Assembly (NCBI GenBank): GCA_950097015.1 | Contig: CATNEN010000012.1 | Location: forward strand, 1,977,501 to 2,041,500 | Length of the DNA stretch: 64,000 nt | Source of the DNA: Macrostomum hystrix | Taxonomy: Eukaryota > Platyhelminthes > Macrostomidae | Direction: 5' to 3' | Shown: positions 11,561 to 22,694 of the stretch, one piece after another | Layout: every line of letters begins with the position of its first letter | How positions within the stretch are numbered: the first letter of the stretch is position 1 | Position numbers and translations under genes: made by a program | Notes under the pieces: generated by a model | Databases searched by the model: none | The model's input: only the letters and a program-made list of their open reading frames with translations | Told to the model about the DNA's origin: nothing

Positions 11561-14500
11561 AAGGTAATTACGTGATTAATATAGCTGCTGATGTGGCCTA
11601 GGTAACATGCAAGTTGTCATGACAGATGTCATCGCGATGCAGTGAATTTGTGTGACCTCAGTCTGTATTCGTTTAGCTAAATGTCTTGCTTGAAATTTTG
11701 GATTTCTTGCTCTATATATTGCTGCTACATTTTGGACAGCAATATAACTCGTAGACAAAAAAACTATTTTTTTCAGCCGTATTTTATTATTATTTTTAAT
11801 AAAAGGAAAGACAAGAAATGACTTCTCTCCTATTTTTTTTAATTTTCTCTTAACCAGGGCTGTGCACCCAACCCCAATTTTCTCTTAACCAGTGCTGTGC
11901 ACCCACCCCAATTTTCTCTTAACCAGGGCTGGCACCCACCCCAATTTTCTCTTAACCAGGGCTGTGCACCCACCCCAATTTTCACTTAACCAGGGCTGTG
12001 CACCCACCCCAATTTTCTCTTAACCAGGGCTGTGCACCCACCTTAATTTTTTCTTAACCAGGGCTGTGCACCCACCTTAATTTTTTCTTAACCAGGGCTG
12101 TGCACCACCTTAATTTTTTCTTAACCAGGGCTGTGTACTCGCGCCTAACTACCCCAGCGTTCTTTAACTTTTTTTACTTTACCCACGCACCAACTCTCAC
12201 TCACACAGGCCCAGCCCAAGTCAGCGGATATCGCGAAGCTAGCCGTCTCTATGACATGCTGATGAATGAAACTGAATACAATCGCCTAATTCGGCCAGTC
12301 AACTACAGCTCTCGAACACTGACTGTATACCTAGGATTGAAGCTTGCACAGCTAATTGATGTGGTAAGGATAAAACCGGTATTATAGAACATATACTATA
12401 TACAAGCTTCTTACGAGACCAAAATGTCTGACTGACTCAAGGAGGAGAAATCAAATTTCGAATAAGAAGGCCAACCCTAAAAGCTATAAGGAGATGAGGG
12501 TGGGGCCTAGGTTAGGGGCGACCAAAGTCGAAATTCGGTTTGGCTACTTATAGTGAGCGAGAGAGGCAGCAGTTTTAGTGAGGAAATTAGAACTGGTCGA
12601 CAACTACTTCAAGTCTCCGTCACTCAACTGGCTCTAGCAGTCTGATTTACAACATTTTCCCTACAGCTCGCTCCCTTATCGAAAACTCGAGAGGGAGACA
12701 GAAATAGAAAGAGACAGAGAAGACCCGGTAGACTACGTCCGCAGGCTGCTCAAACAGTGCTCACACTATCTATCCCTGCTTTCTCCAAGTTCCATTCCGT
12801 CTGTTTGTGTCGGCAGTCGCAGCCATGCCTGGATTAGGCGGACGGGGGACCAAAAGATGAAATCAATATTCGGTTGCTAATCTGGGAGTCGGGATCCCCA
12901 GTTAGAATGCCCAAGGAGGCAGATTCATATATTATATCATGTAATATATTTATACGCAAAACTTTCTACTCAACCTATGAAAATCGATGTAGAGGTTTTT
13001 CATGCCTTTTCCTATCTCGGAAATATACGAGTTAGTATTTGCATAGCAAAGCATAGCAAAGCAAGAATGAATTTATCCCATAGACGAATATTTCTAACTC
13101 TATTAAAAAATCCAGCTGCGGGCTGTGCGACTAAGGAAAATTTTCCCTTACCCGTAGCTGTCTCTCTCACCCACCCCCCATATTCTTTTACCCGCGGCTG
13201 TGCACCCACCCAAATTTTCTCTAACCCGCGGCTGTACAGCCCCCCCAAGTTTCTCTAACCCGGGCTGTGCACCCACCCCAATTTTCTCTAACCCGCGGCT
13301 GTACAGCCCCCCCAATTTTCTCTTACCTGCGGCAGTACAGCCAATCAAATTTCTCTTACCCGCAACTGTGTATCCACACTGTGTATCTACCAAATGTTCT
13401 TTCGTTTATTGCATAACAACAAAAAATGTACAAGAATGTCAACGAAAAAATGCGAAACTTTTATCTTTGCTTCATTAAAGTTGACTTTTAAGCTGTTTGT
13501 TATTAAAAAAGCGTTCATTTCCATTAGTTAGTTTTACTTCATAAAGTTCCCTAAATGTCAAAATTTCACAAAATGCTAACTTTTTCTACTCTCTTTAACT
13601 ATACCAGGATGAGAAGAATCAGATTATCACTACGAACGTCTGGGTAGAACAGGTGAGAAAAAACGAAGGCAAAGTTGCAAAAGTTTTCTCCATTGCTTTG
13701 AAGTTTAACTTAGACATTGCATTTCAATTTTCGTTTGTAAAATATGCTTCCCAAAGATGATCGCAACCATCACCGCCATTAGGAATGGAGAGACGCTAAC
13801 CTGGTGTGGAATCCTGCCGATTACGGAGGTGTCAGTCGACTCTACATTCCGTCCGATAAGCTCTGGCTGCCGGACATTGTGCTATATAATAAGTGCGCGT
13901 TGTGTTTGTTTTGCAATGAGCGGTAGAATGAGCAGTAGAATGAGTGGTAATATGAGCGGTAGAATGCGTGGTAATATGAGGGGTAGAATGCGTTTAAAAT
14001 GAGCGGTAGAATGAGTGGTAGTATGAGCGGTATAATGAGCGGTAGAATAATAGTAGAATGAGCGGTAGAATGAGCAGTAGGATGAGCGGTAGAATGATAG
14101 TAGAATGAGCGGTAGAATGAGCAGTAGAATGAGTAGTAGAATGAGCAGTAGAATGAGCAGTAGAATAAACGGTAGAATGAGCAGTATAATGAGCAGTATA
14201 AGGACCGGTAGAATGAGCAGTAGAATGAGCAGCATAATGAGCGGTTTAATGAGCAGTAGAATGAGCAGCATAATGAGCGGTTGAATGAGCAGTAGAATAA
14301 GCTGTAGAATGAGCAGTATAATGAGCAGTAGAATGAGCAGTAGAATGAGCAGTGATGAGCAGTGATGATGTATTCAGCATTAGAATGAGCAAACAGAGTA
14401 TAAAAATAAATGAGCACTATTTTCTCCCTCCCCACTATCGCAGCGCTGACGGCAAGTACGAGTTGGTGATCATGACCAAAGCCACGGTGTTCTCCGATGG

Positions 14501-17500
14501 CACAGTCCGCTGGGTGCCGCCCGCTGTCTACAAGAGCTCCTGCCAGATCAATGTAGAGTTTTTCCCGTTCGATGAGCAGAATTGCACCATGAAATTCGGC
14601 AGCTGGACCTACGATGGGCATAAAGGTGCATAAAGATCCATGAGTTCGATTCCTGAGCTCGATTCAACAGCGAGGCCACATTTTTTGGGGCGCAGCCGCA
14701 GAGAGGAGGCTCGGGGGCTCGGGGGCTTGTCGTGCAATTTACGCCAAGGCACAGTGATAGTGTACACAACCTGACGATAAGAAAGTCCGGGCAGATGTAC
14801 ACACGTGTGTGAGTGTGTGCCCGTGTGTGCTGAGGAGTCAACGGAACGGGCAGAATTGCCTTCTCGCTGATGCACCATTTCCCACAGACCCTCCCTGCAA
14901 TTATTATTACTATTATTATTATTAATGGCCTAATTATTTGGATTCCATATAAAAAAAGTATATGGTAACAATTTCGAAATTCAGAACTTTGCATTATCCT
15001 TATCACACTTATCATGGTAACAAAAATATCCTTGTAATTGTATCTTGAATCCCATCCCATTTTTCGAATCCGAACCACAATTTCCCAACTCTTGTTGTTT
15101 TCCCCAATATTAGGAGTTTTTTTCCCCAAATCCTCTCGCTGCTCTGCACAATGCACAGTAACTCGAACAAAGCACGCACCCGTCAAACCCCACCGCAGTG
15201 GATCTGCAGCACATTGCTCAGAAGTCCGAACCGGTCAGGAACATGTCTGGCCGCGTGACCGTGGACTACGCTGTCGACCTGTCCGAGTATTATCCCAGTG
15301 GCGAGTGGGATATTTTGCAGTTCTCCGCGGTCAGGGACGACATTTATTATCCCTGCTGCGTTGAGCCGTTTCCTGGTGAGTGAAAAATGAGTGGGCGATT
15401 ACCTGAAAAATCCCTAATCCCCAGTTATTACTCTTAAGCCCTAATTACTGACCCGTGATCTCAGATCTCAATCACCGATCCCTAATCTCAGATCCCAATC
15501 ACAGATCCCTAATCTCAGATCCCAACCACAGATCCCTAATCTTAGACCCCAATCATCGATCCCCATTCTCAGATCTCAATTATCGATCCCCATTCTCAGA
15601 TCTCAATCATCGATCCCCATTCTCAGATCCCAATCATCGATCCCTAATCTTAGATCCTAATCACAGATTAAAAATCTCGGATTTCTGTCAGCTATTTCTA
15701 ATCTCAGATCCGAAACCTCGATTTTCTTTGCGATCTTCATTCCAGACGTGACCTTCAATATCTTGCTGAAGCGAAAGACTCTATTCTACGCCGTGAACCT
15801 GATCATTCCTTGTGTGAGCATCTCTTTCCTGACGGTGACGGTGTTCTACCTGCCCTCCGAAAGCGGCGAAAAGATTAGCCTGTCCATTTCCATTCTGCTG
15901 GCATTGACAGTGTTCTTCCTGCTCCTGGCTGAGATCATCCCGCCAACCTCGCTGGTGGTACCTCTGATTGGAAAATACCTGCTGTTCACAATGATCCTGG
16001 TGACACTGTCAATCATAATAACTGTAGTTGTTCTGAATGTACATTTCCGCGGCCCAGACACTCACGTAATGTCGCCCTGGGTGAGGAAACTGTTTCTGGG
16101 CCACCTACCGCGGCTGCTCTGCATGCGACGGCCGAATGAAAACGATGATGGAGAATTTGAGGTGAAGAGCGTCTTATACTACTATTAGTCTTGTTAACTG
16201 TCCTTTGCTATTGTGCTTGAAAACGGATTATAAACATCAAGCCATGGAAAAAGAAAAAGTGAGGTGGTGGGTGCGACACCAAATTAGAGAAAATGAGGTG
16301 GCGGGTGCGAGACTAAATTAGAGAAATTGAGGTGGCGGGTGCGAGACCAAATTATAGAAAATGAGGTGGCGGGTGCGAGACCAAAGGCGAGATAATGAGG
16401 TGATGGGTGCGACACCAAATTAGAGAAAATGAGGTGGCGGGTGCGAGACCAAAGGAGAGAAAATGAGGTAGTGGGTGCAGGACCAAAGGAGAGAAAATGA
16501 GGTGGCGGGTGCGACACCAAATTAGAGAAAATGAGGTGGCGGGTGCGACACCAAATTAGAGAAAATGAGGTGGCGGGTGCGACACCAAATTAGAAAAAAT
16601 GAGGTAGTGGGTGCGACATAAAATGAGAGAAAATGAGGTGGTGGGTGCAGGACCAAATGAGAGAAAATGAGGTAGTGGGTGCAGGACCAAAGGAGAGAAA
16701 ATGAGGTGGTGGGTGCAGGACCAAAAGGAGAGAAAATGAGGTGGTGGGTGCGACACCAAAGGAGACAAAATGAGGTGGCGGGTGCGAGACCAAATTAGAG
16801 ATAATGAGGTGGTGGGTGCGACACCAAAGGAGACAAAATGAGGTGCTGGGTGCGACACCAAAGGAGAGAAAATGAGTTTATGGGTGCGACATCAAAGGAG
16901 AGAAAATGAGTTGGTGGGTGCAGGACCAAAGAAGAGAAAATGAGGTGGTGGGTGCGACATTAAATGAGAGAAAAGGAGGCGGTGGGTGCAGGACCAAAGG
17001 AGAGAAAATGAGGTGGTGGGTGCGACATCAAATGAGAGAAAATGAGGAGGCGGGTGCGAGACCAAAGGAGAGAAAATGAGGTAGTGGGTGCAGGACCAAA
17101 GGAGAGAAAATGAGGTGGTGGGTGCGACATCAAATAAGAGAAAATGAGGTAGTGGGTGCAGGACCAAAGGAGAGGAAATGAGGTGGTGGGTGCAATACCG
17201 AATGAGAGAAAATTAGGATGTGGGTGAAGCTGTAAATTTTTGTCCAGAGAGTCATAGTGCTCACAAGAGAAATATTTTTAAGTCTTTCTTTTTTAACCTA
17301 CCTGTCATACTGTTTAATTTGGCGACGCACCCATTCGGTTCGTGATTTTTTATCCCGGTAGTTCTAATCCTAGAGGTGAATCTCACCTTTGTCCATGGCT
17401 GAGTCAGTGAAGGTGGCCTCCTGTTTCATACTAGGAAGTTCCAAGTGTAGGAAGCGGGAACGGACAGGAAGAAAGAAAAGTAGTTGAAAGGAGCGCCGCA

Positions 17501-19916
17501 GTCCTGCCCGGGCCACTTAGACACGCGGAGGCACTCAAACTGTGGGTGAGGAGAAGGGAAGGAAGAAGAAGGAATCGAAGAGCTCGATCGTGTCACGCAC
17601 TTCTCGAGTTTTGAAGCCAGGGCAGGTAAGGTTAGGCTGGAAGATGTGATTAGACTAGTATTCGTTTGGGAAAACTTCTGTTTCAATAAGGTAGAAGTTT
17701 TTTCTTGTAATTTTCCGTTGGCTACCTTATATACGCTCGCAGGTGGCTTCAATTTACGAACTTATTAATGACGGGCCTAAAAGTGATGACTATTTTTTAT
17801 GCATCAATTGCAGGATGACCTGCAGTTAGCAACAACAATCAAATTTTTGCAGGTACTAAATTTAGGCAACAATTATAACTAACTGTTGTGCCGCACCGTT
17901 TGCACTGTTATCTGAAATATTTGCAACTTATTCTTTGTGCTAACTACATCACATTGTTTGGATTGTTTACAACTAGTTGCGAACGTACTGTTTTAATAAA
18001 AAAAAGTTGTTAAATTCAGGAGGACCAAATATATAATAGTTTTTTTAACTTAGATGGTCAGAGAGTGAGTTAGTTGGGACTAAGAAGGGTCTGGGAGTGA
18101 GGTGGGTATTAAGAGGGCCAGGGAGTGAGGTGGGGTTAAGAGGGCCAGGGAGTGAGGTGGGACTAAGAGGGCCAGGGAGTGAGGTGGATCTAAGAGGGCC
18201 AGGGAGTGAGGTGGGACTAAGAGGGCCAGGGAGTGAGGTGGGGTTAAGAGGGCCAGGAAGTGAGGTGGGGTTAAGAGGGCCAGGGAGTGAGGTGGGGTTA
18301 AGAGGGCCAGGGAGTGAGGTGGGGTTAAGAGGGCCAGGGAGTGAGGTGGAACTAAGAGGGCCAGGTAGTGATGTGGGGCTAAGAAAGGCAGAATGAGGTG
18401 AGGGCAAAGTGAGGGCTATAAGGGACAGGGTGTTAGAGGTGTTGAATGAAACTGCTTGCTAGGAGGGATTTAGCCGCAAAATAATATTTTTTTCAACGAA
18501 CCCACGAATTTCATAAAAAGCGCCAATAACTCATTAATTTTAATCTGCAGTTAGAAGTTCCCAAACACTGTGTCAATTTTGCACCTTGACAGTAAACAGC
18601 ACCAGCACTCCTTCACCCACTTTAATGCTACTAGCGTATACATGCTACATGACAACATGAAGAGTGAAACAAAGACTGATGCTGTAAGAACAGAACATGG
18701 GATTCGCCGTCGCATCAGTATTGGCAAGTATTGAATACTGGACTAAGAAAGTGCTTGACATAAAATTCAAACCATTTCCCAGACTCCCGTTTGGAACTGG
18801 AGCTTCGAAGATGATGCCGCAGCCACAGTCGATGCCGCTGCAGATAGTTACCATGGCAACCAACAGCTGTCGACTGCAGCACCCACCGTTAGCAGTCAGA
18901 GAAGCGTCGCCATAGCGAGCAACGATGCTGACGCTATCGAGGAAGCCGACGCGGCATTTAACAACGATCGTCCGCCGTTGTCTCCTTCGGCAGTGTGCCG
19001 GCAGCGCCGGAGCCAGTTCCAGCGACAGAGGAGCGAAGTCGGCGACTGTGGGGGCACCGACCAGAGCGATCTCAGGCAGAAAATTCGCGACGCGATCAAC
19101 GGAGTTCGGTTCATTGCGGCTAATTTGAAGAAGGACGACGAAAACCAGAGTGTGAGAGCTCCTTCTGGACAGTCACCTGTTATGCACAGGACTCACCTGT
19201 TATGCATAGGACTCACCTGTTACCTGCTTTGCTCGGGACTCACCTGTTATGCATAGGACTCACCTGTTATGCATAGGACTCACCTGTTACCTGTTATGCT
19301 CGGGACTCACCTGTTATGCACAGGACTCACCTGTAATGCCTGGGAGTCACCTGTTATACATTGGACTCACCTGTTATGCACAGGGCTCACCTTTTATGCA
19401 TAGGACTCACCTGTTATCCTCGGGACTGACCTGTTATGCACAAGACTCACCCGTCATGCATAGGACTCACCTGTTATCCTCGGGACTGACCTGTTATGCA
19501 CAAGACTCACCAGTCATGCATAGGACTCACCTGTTAGATATGGTAACCCCTGTTACGCACACTACCTGTTAGATAGGCCCGCTGGATCAAATCTAAAACT
19601 GCAGCGCCATTTTTATCCAGGTACGCGAGGACTGGAAATTTGTGGCCACAGTGCTGGACCGATTGTTCCTGTGGATATTCACGGCTGCTTGCATCATTGG
19701 TAAGCAAGCAACTCCCACAGCTTTGGTTAGGTGAAAAAACTATTACTTTCTCGTCCACACCTCTTCACCGCAGGCACTCTGGGTATAATTCTGCAATCGA
19801 ACGCTCTGTATGACGACCGGGTGGCTATAACATCGGCGAACGTACCCAGCCGCGTCAATCTCCGATTTGAAGACAAACAGACAGGGTTGAATGCGTCGTT
19901 CGTCATTAATATTTGA
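11476..19916 (+). CDS. nicotinic acetylcholine receptor alpha-type subunit, 10 exons
   Basis: Acetylcholine-gated cation channel subunit of the Cys-loop family, at the plasma membrane. Exons 11476-11563, 12209-12363, 13608-13652, 13783-13892, 14444-14625, 15199-15375, 15746-16161, 18783-19151, 19621-19699 and 19774-19916 all join in phase: 587 residues. Exon 1 is a Leu-run signal peptide. Landmarks: [67 protein letters not shown] (loop A); Cys-loop [15 protein letters not shown] with the usual 13 residues between cysteines; GSWTYDG (loop B); IYYPCC (loop C vicinal cysteines, which define an alpha subunit). M1 begins after [16 protein letters not shown]2 is [20 protein letters not shown], with Glu at the inner ring as in cation-selective channels. 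M3 is [20 protein letters not shown]. The M3-M4 loop is in exons 7-8, and M4 in exons 9-10. Introns 1, 2, 4, 6, 7 and 8 carry minisatellites; intron 5 carries a SINE. Which alpha subtype cannot be decided. Confidence 0.95.
11831..12137. repeat. 34-bp minisatellite, nAChR intron 1
   Basis: About nine copies of a 34-bp unit with TTTTCTCTTAACCAGGGCTG followed by TGCACCCACCCCAA. Its reverse complement resembles the 34-bp unit of intron 7. The array ends about 70 bp before the exon 2 acceptor. Confidence 0.95.
12364..13124 (+). other. nAChR intron 2, 5' part
   Basis: Intronic sequence with no array or gene recognised; includes an inserted-looking GA-rich segment near 12680-12730. Confidence 0.6.
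13125..13385. repeat. diverged 34-bp-family minisatellite, nAChR intron 2
   Basis: About seven copies of TTTTCTCTAACCCGCGGCTG followed by TGCACCCACCCC or TACAGCCCCCCC. Clearly the same family as intron 1 (TTTTCTCTTAACCAGGGCTG) but with its own diagnostic changes. Confidence 0.9.
13915..14375. repeat. 12-bp minisatellite, nAChR intron 4
   Basis: About 38 copies of GAGCAGTAGAAT with AGC/GGT variants, filling nearly all of intron 4 (13893-14443). The unit is divisible by three, so long false frames appear on both strands. Confidence 0.95.
14628..14925 (+). mobile_element. SINE, second family, 5'-truncated copy in nAChR intron 5
   Basis: Shares CGAGGCCACATT, TTGGGGCGCAGCC, GGGGGCTTGTCGTGCAATTT, AAGGCACAGTGA and GAAAGTCCGGGC with the copy at 27665-28095 (minus). 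It begins at a B-box-like GAGTTCGATTCC and ends in an ATT tail near 14925. It is inserted in the same orientation as the host gene. Confidence 0.78.
15440..15715. repeat. 27-bp minisatellite, nAChR intron 6
   Basis: About ten copies of a 27-bp unit with GATCCCTAATCTCAGATCCC; later copies vary to CATCGATCCCCATTCTCAGA. It fills most of intron 6. Confidence 0.93.
16258..17225. repeat. 34-bp minisatellite, nAChR intron 7
   Basis: About 28 copies of a 34-bp unit with core GAGAAAATGAGGTGGTGGG followed by TGCGACACCAAATTA or TGCAGGACCAAAGGA. Two subtypes (CGACACC and CAGGACC) are interspersed. The family also occurs at 28780-29095 (32 bp) and, inverted, in introns 1 and 2. Confidence 0.96.
17226..18059 (+). 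other. nAChR intron 7, middle part
   Basis: Intronic, no recognised gene or repeat. It separates the two arrays of this 2.6-kb intron. Confidence 0.6.
18060..18400. repeat. 27-bp minisatellite, nAChR intron 7
   Basis: About 12 copies of a 27-bp unit with GGTTAAGAGGGCCAGGGAGT. Being divisible by three, it gives open frames on both strands (a nine-residue GPGSEVGLR period on plus), which is not evidence of coding. Confidence 0.95.
19172..19580. repeat. 20-bp minisatellite, nAChR intron 8
   Basis: About 20 copies of GGACTCACCTGTTATGCATA with variants, starting about 20 bp after the exon 8 donor at 19152 and ending about 40 bp before the exon 9 acceptor. Confidence 0.95.
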
Positions 19917-21323
19917 ATTGACCAACATTTTTAAGCATATCCTGATCTAAGCCACTTATCGAAATATTCAAGCGATGTACATTAAGTTTAATTACGTGCA
20001 CTCGTACAAACACGTACATTCAATGTACATTCATTGGACGAGAACTGACAAACATCGTCAAGGGCGTCTACTAATGTACATACATAGACTCCCACCCCAC
20101 ATCCATTCGCAAAGTTAAAGAAGAGTTATTGTTGCGATAGAAAAAATTAGTAGCTTACAATTTAGTTTAATTAAATTAGAATTGTTAGGATTTTTAGCAG
20201 AAATACGAATACAGCTATAATTATTGACAAAAAAATAGCAATAAGTTTGCCTCAGAATGATTAGACTTTTTAATTTTATGCAACAAAGGTAAAAAATGGT
20301 TTACAACAGTCGTCAAATATTATTGCTATTGCTATTGAATATGCCATTCTTTAAAAATGGAAGCTTTGATATAACAAAACATCATTTTGTGACCCCAAAT
20401 ACAACGTCTAAAAATCGTTAGATTTTCTACTTTAAGCAAGGAATATAATCACAAAATAGACATTCGCGTACATGTAAAAATAGTTTTAAAAATTAGCTAA
20501 ATATGACATTGAATTAACTGTGTAGAGAAAATAAAATATCAAGATTCTCACTAAATAAACAAAGCAAAAAATTGCACCACGAATCAATCCAGATCTGTAT
20601 TTTTTGAGAATTCTAAGAAAGACGGCACAGGTATTGCTGACAACAAAGAGATGCAAGTACATTATAAAAGAAACTGACCAGGCTTCTCTCAACACGAACG
20701 GTATCACGCGGTGCCCGTGTGCATATGCTATTTTTAGCATTCAAGGCCAAAAGTAGTCACGTGCTATTTACGTGATAAGATAAGGCGAAATTACGCGACT
20801 TCACCCATAAAAAAACAACCGCATTATCAGTACAACTACTACCAAGGAAATGTGATTTTTTATGGATAATGCTAGACCTTCAACAGGTGACAACCTGCTG
20901 ACGGTGCCGACGGCGTCGGGGTGGCGAATAATGTTTGACAGACTAAAGGAACATGTTTAGTTGATTTTTGCTCAATATAGAGGCTCGAAATAGGAGAAAT
21001 TCGCATCCGGGTGTCCACAGTCGGCCGGTGCCACCCTGTTGAAGGTTTCGGTGACCACCGTAGCCGGAGATGATGCAGGCACAATCGGGTGGCTTGCTAA
21101 AATAAAGTTTGAAGGCCTGGCGCAGTACTAAGTGCAGGGGTGTATTGGGTAAATATGACATGAAATACATTAGCGCTTATGGGAAAAATCACACCTTCGG
21201 CCAGAACCGCTGAATAAAATCGAACGCTTCTACTGTGAAATCATGCAATACTGCAAATTAAAAAGGCTACTAAAGCATAGCAACCACTGAAAGGTACAAA
21301 GATTCGTATCAAATAGAAAATAA
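19917..21323. other. convergent spacer between nAChR and OSTM1 3' ends
   Basis: AT-rich, with no recognised gene or tandem array. It must contain the 3' untranslated regions of both convergent genes. Confidence 0.6.
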
Positions 21324-22668
21324 TCAAGCAGTGCCCTGCAGTGACAGACTGGCCGTCGGACTAGCAGGCGGTAAACGCTTCTGCTTCAATAGTCGGCGAT
21401 TCTTAATAGCCCCCTGGCCGCGAGAGCCAATATAGAATAGGGCCGCCACAATGTAGGCCGCCACAATGAGCGGCAGGGGTTCGAGACTGGTGTCCTGCGG
21501 ATCGCATTTGTAGATCTCGCCCCAGGCCCTACGGGAGGCATTCAAAGCATCCATGGCGTCCATGCAGCGCTGCTGATTGCGGTCCAGGCCTTGGAAATGC
21601 TCGTTGAGCTGGCGATAGATGATGCGGCAATTGTAACAGACGGCCTGGGCGACGGACCCGTTGCCTGGCAGGGAGCCACCGGACGGATCGAAGTTGCTAT
21701 CCGGATTGCTGGGCAGAATTGACGACTGGGTGTAGTTGGCGAAGCAGGCCCGAAGGCTGTCAACGTGGCTGAGGAATTCGGCTACGTCGGCCTGGTAGGT
21801 CCAGGACCCGTTGCCGCCTGTTGTCAGGCAGTACTCGCAGCCGCTCTCCAACCAGAGGGAGTCGGCGAAGTCCCGAGTGCGAAGAAGAGTCTGGACAAGG
21901 GATAGTGGCGAAACCAGTTGATTGTGGGTGGGATTAAAGCAGAGAATGAGGGTGACATCGATGGGAAGAATGAGGGTGAGATGAGAGGGGAGAATGAGGA
22001 TGAGATGAGCGGGGGAGAATGAGGATGAGATGAGCGGGGAGATGAGGATGCGATGAGAGGGATATGAGGATGAGATGAGCTGGGAGAATGAGGATGAGAT
22101 GAGCGGAGCGGAGAGAATGAAGGTGAGATGAGCGGAGAGAATGAAGGTGAGGTGAGAGGAGAGAATAAGGATGAGATGAGAGGGGGAATAAGGGTGAGAT
22201 GAGAGGGGAGAATGTGGGTGAGATGAGCGGAGAGAATGAGGGAGATGAGCGGGAAGAATCAGGTGGAGATCGATGGGAAAATGAGGTTGATAAAACAAGG
22301 CAGGGCCGGACACCCACCTGCACGCTGTCGGACTGCAGCAGGTAGCCGGAGCACAGGTCGTAAGCCGCCAGCTCCTTCATCAGATTGCTCCAGGCTGTGT
22401 ATGCATCGGCACAGCGGTGGCACAGGGTGAACGGGCGGGCAGCCTCGGCAGCGCATTCAACCAGTGCGGCTGCTGACAGAGCAAGCTGGTGCTGGTAGTC
22501 CGAGCAGCTGGATATCAGAGACTGGGCTGCTGAACTGTCATCGGTCGACTGGGACTGCGCTGGCAGCAGCAGCAGCAGCAGCAGCAGCGGCCATGAAGAC
22601 CAATTATAGTTTAGATTGGTATGCTGAAGGAAGCAACACTTTTCATACAAAGATAACCAGCTTTTCAT
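21324..22668 (-). CDS. OSTM1: osteopetrosis-associated transmembrane protein 1 homologue
   Basis: OSTM1 is the beta subunit that stabilises the lysosomal chloride-proton exchanger ClC-7. Two exons, 22318-22668 and 21324-21890, join in phase 0 (GTG CAG|ACT CTT) to 305 residues, near the about 330 of vertebrate OSTM1. The order is: N-terminal Leu-rich signal peptide; a luminal Cys-rich domain with CHRCADAYTAWSNLMKEL, SLWLESGCEYCL, CYNCRIIYRQLNEHF and CMDAMDALNASRRAWGEIYK; several N-glycosylation sequons (NGS, NYT, NGS, NAS); one C-terminal transmembrane segment (about 254-271, LIVAAYIVAALFYIG); and a short basic tail ending KNRRLLKQKRLPP. This cysteine pattern and topology are diagnostic of the family. 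The start could lie further upstream than the ATG at 22668. Intron 21891-22317 contains a degenerate GA-rich minisatellite. Confidence 0.9.
21950..22285. repeat. degenerate about 24-bp minisatellite, OSTM1 intron
   Basis: Repeats of GAGATGAGAGGGGAGAATGA with AGCGG and GGATGA variants; about 14 uneven copies. Confidence 0.88.
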
Positions 22669-22694
22669 TGAGATAAGACAATTAAATATAAAAC

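Noticed and set aside
11831-12137. CRISPR-like direct repeats (also other arrays)
   Set aside because: Units are contiguous tandem repeats without unique spacers, in a eukaryotic genome; no array fits a CRISPR.
13842-14621. Leu/Phe/Tyr-rich minus frames of 129-259 codons
   Set aside because: Antisense of the 12-bp array in nAChR intron 4, running into antisense of exon 5.
18097-18396. Collagen-like GPGSEVGLR repeat frame
   Set aside because: 27-bp intronic minisatellite between nAChR exons 7 and 8; the opposite strand is also open.
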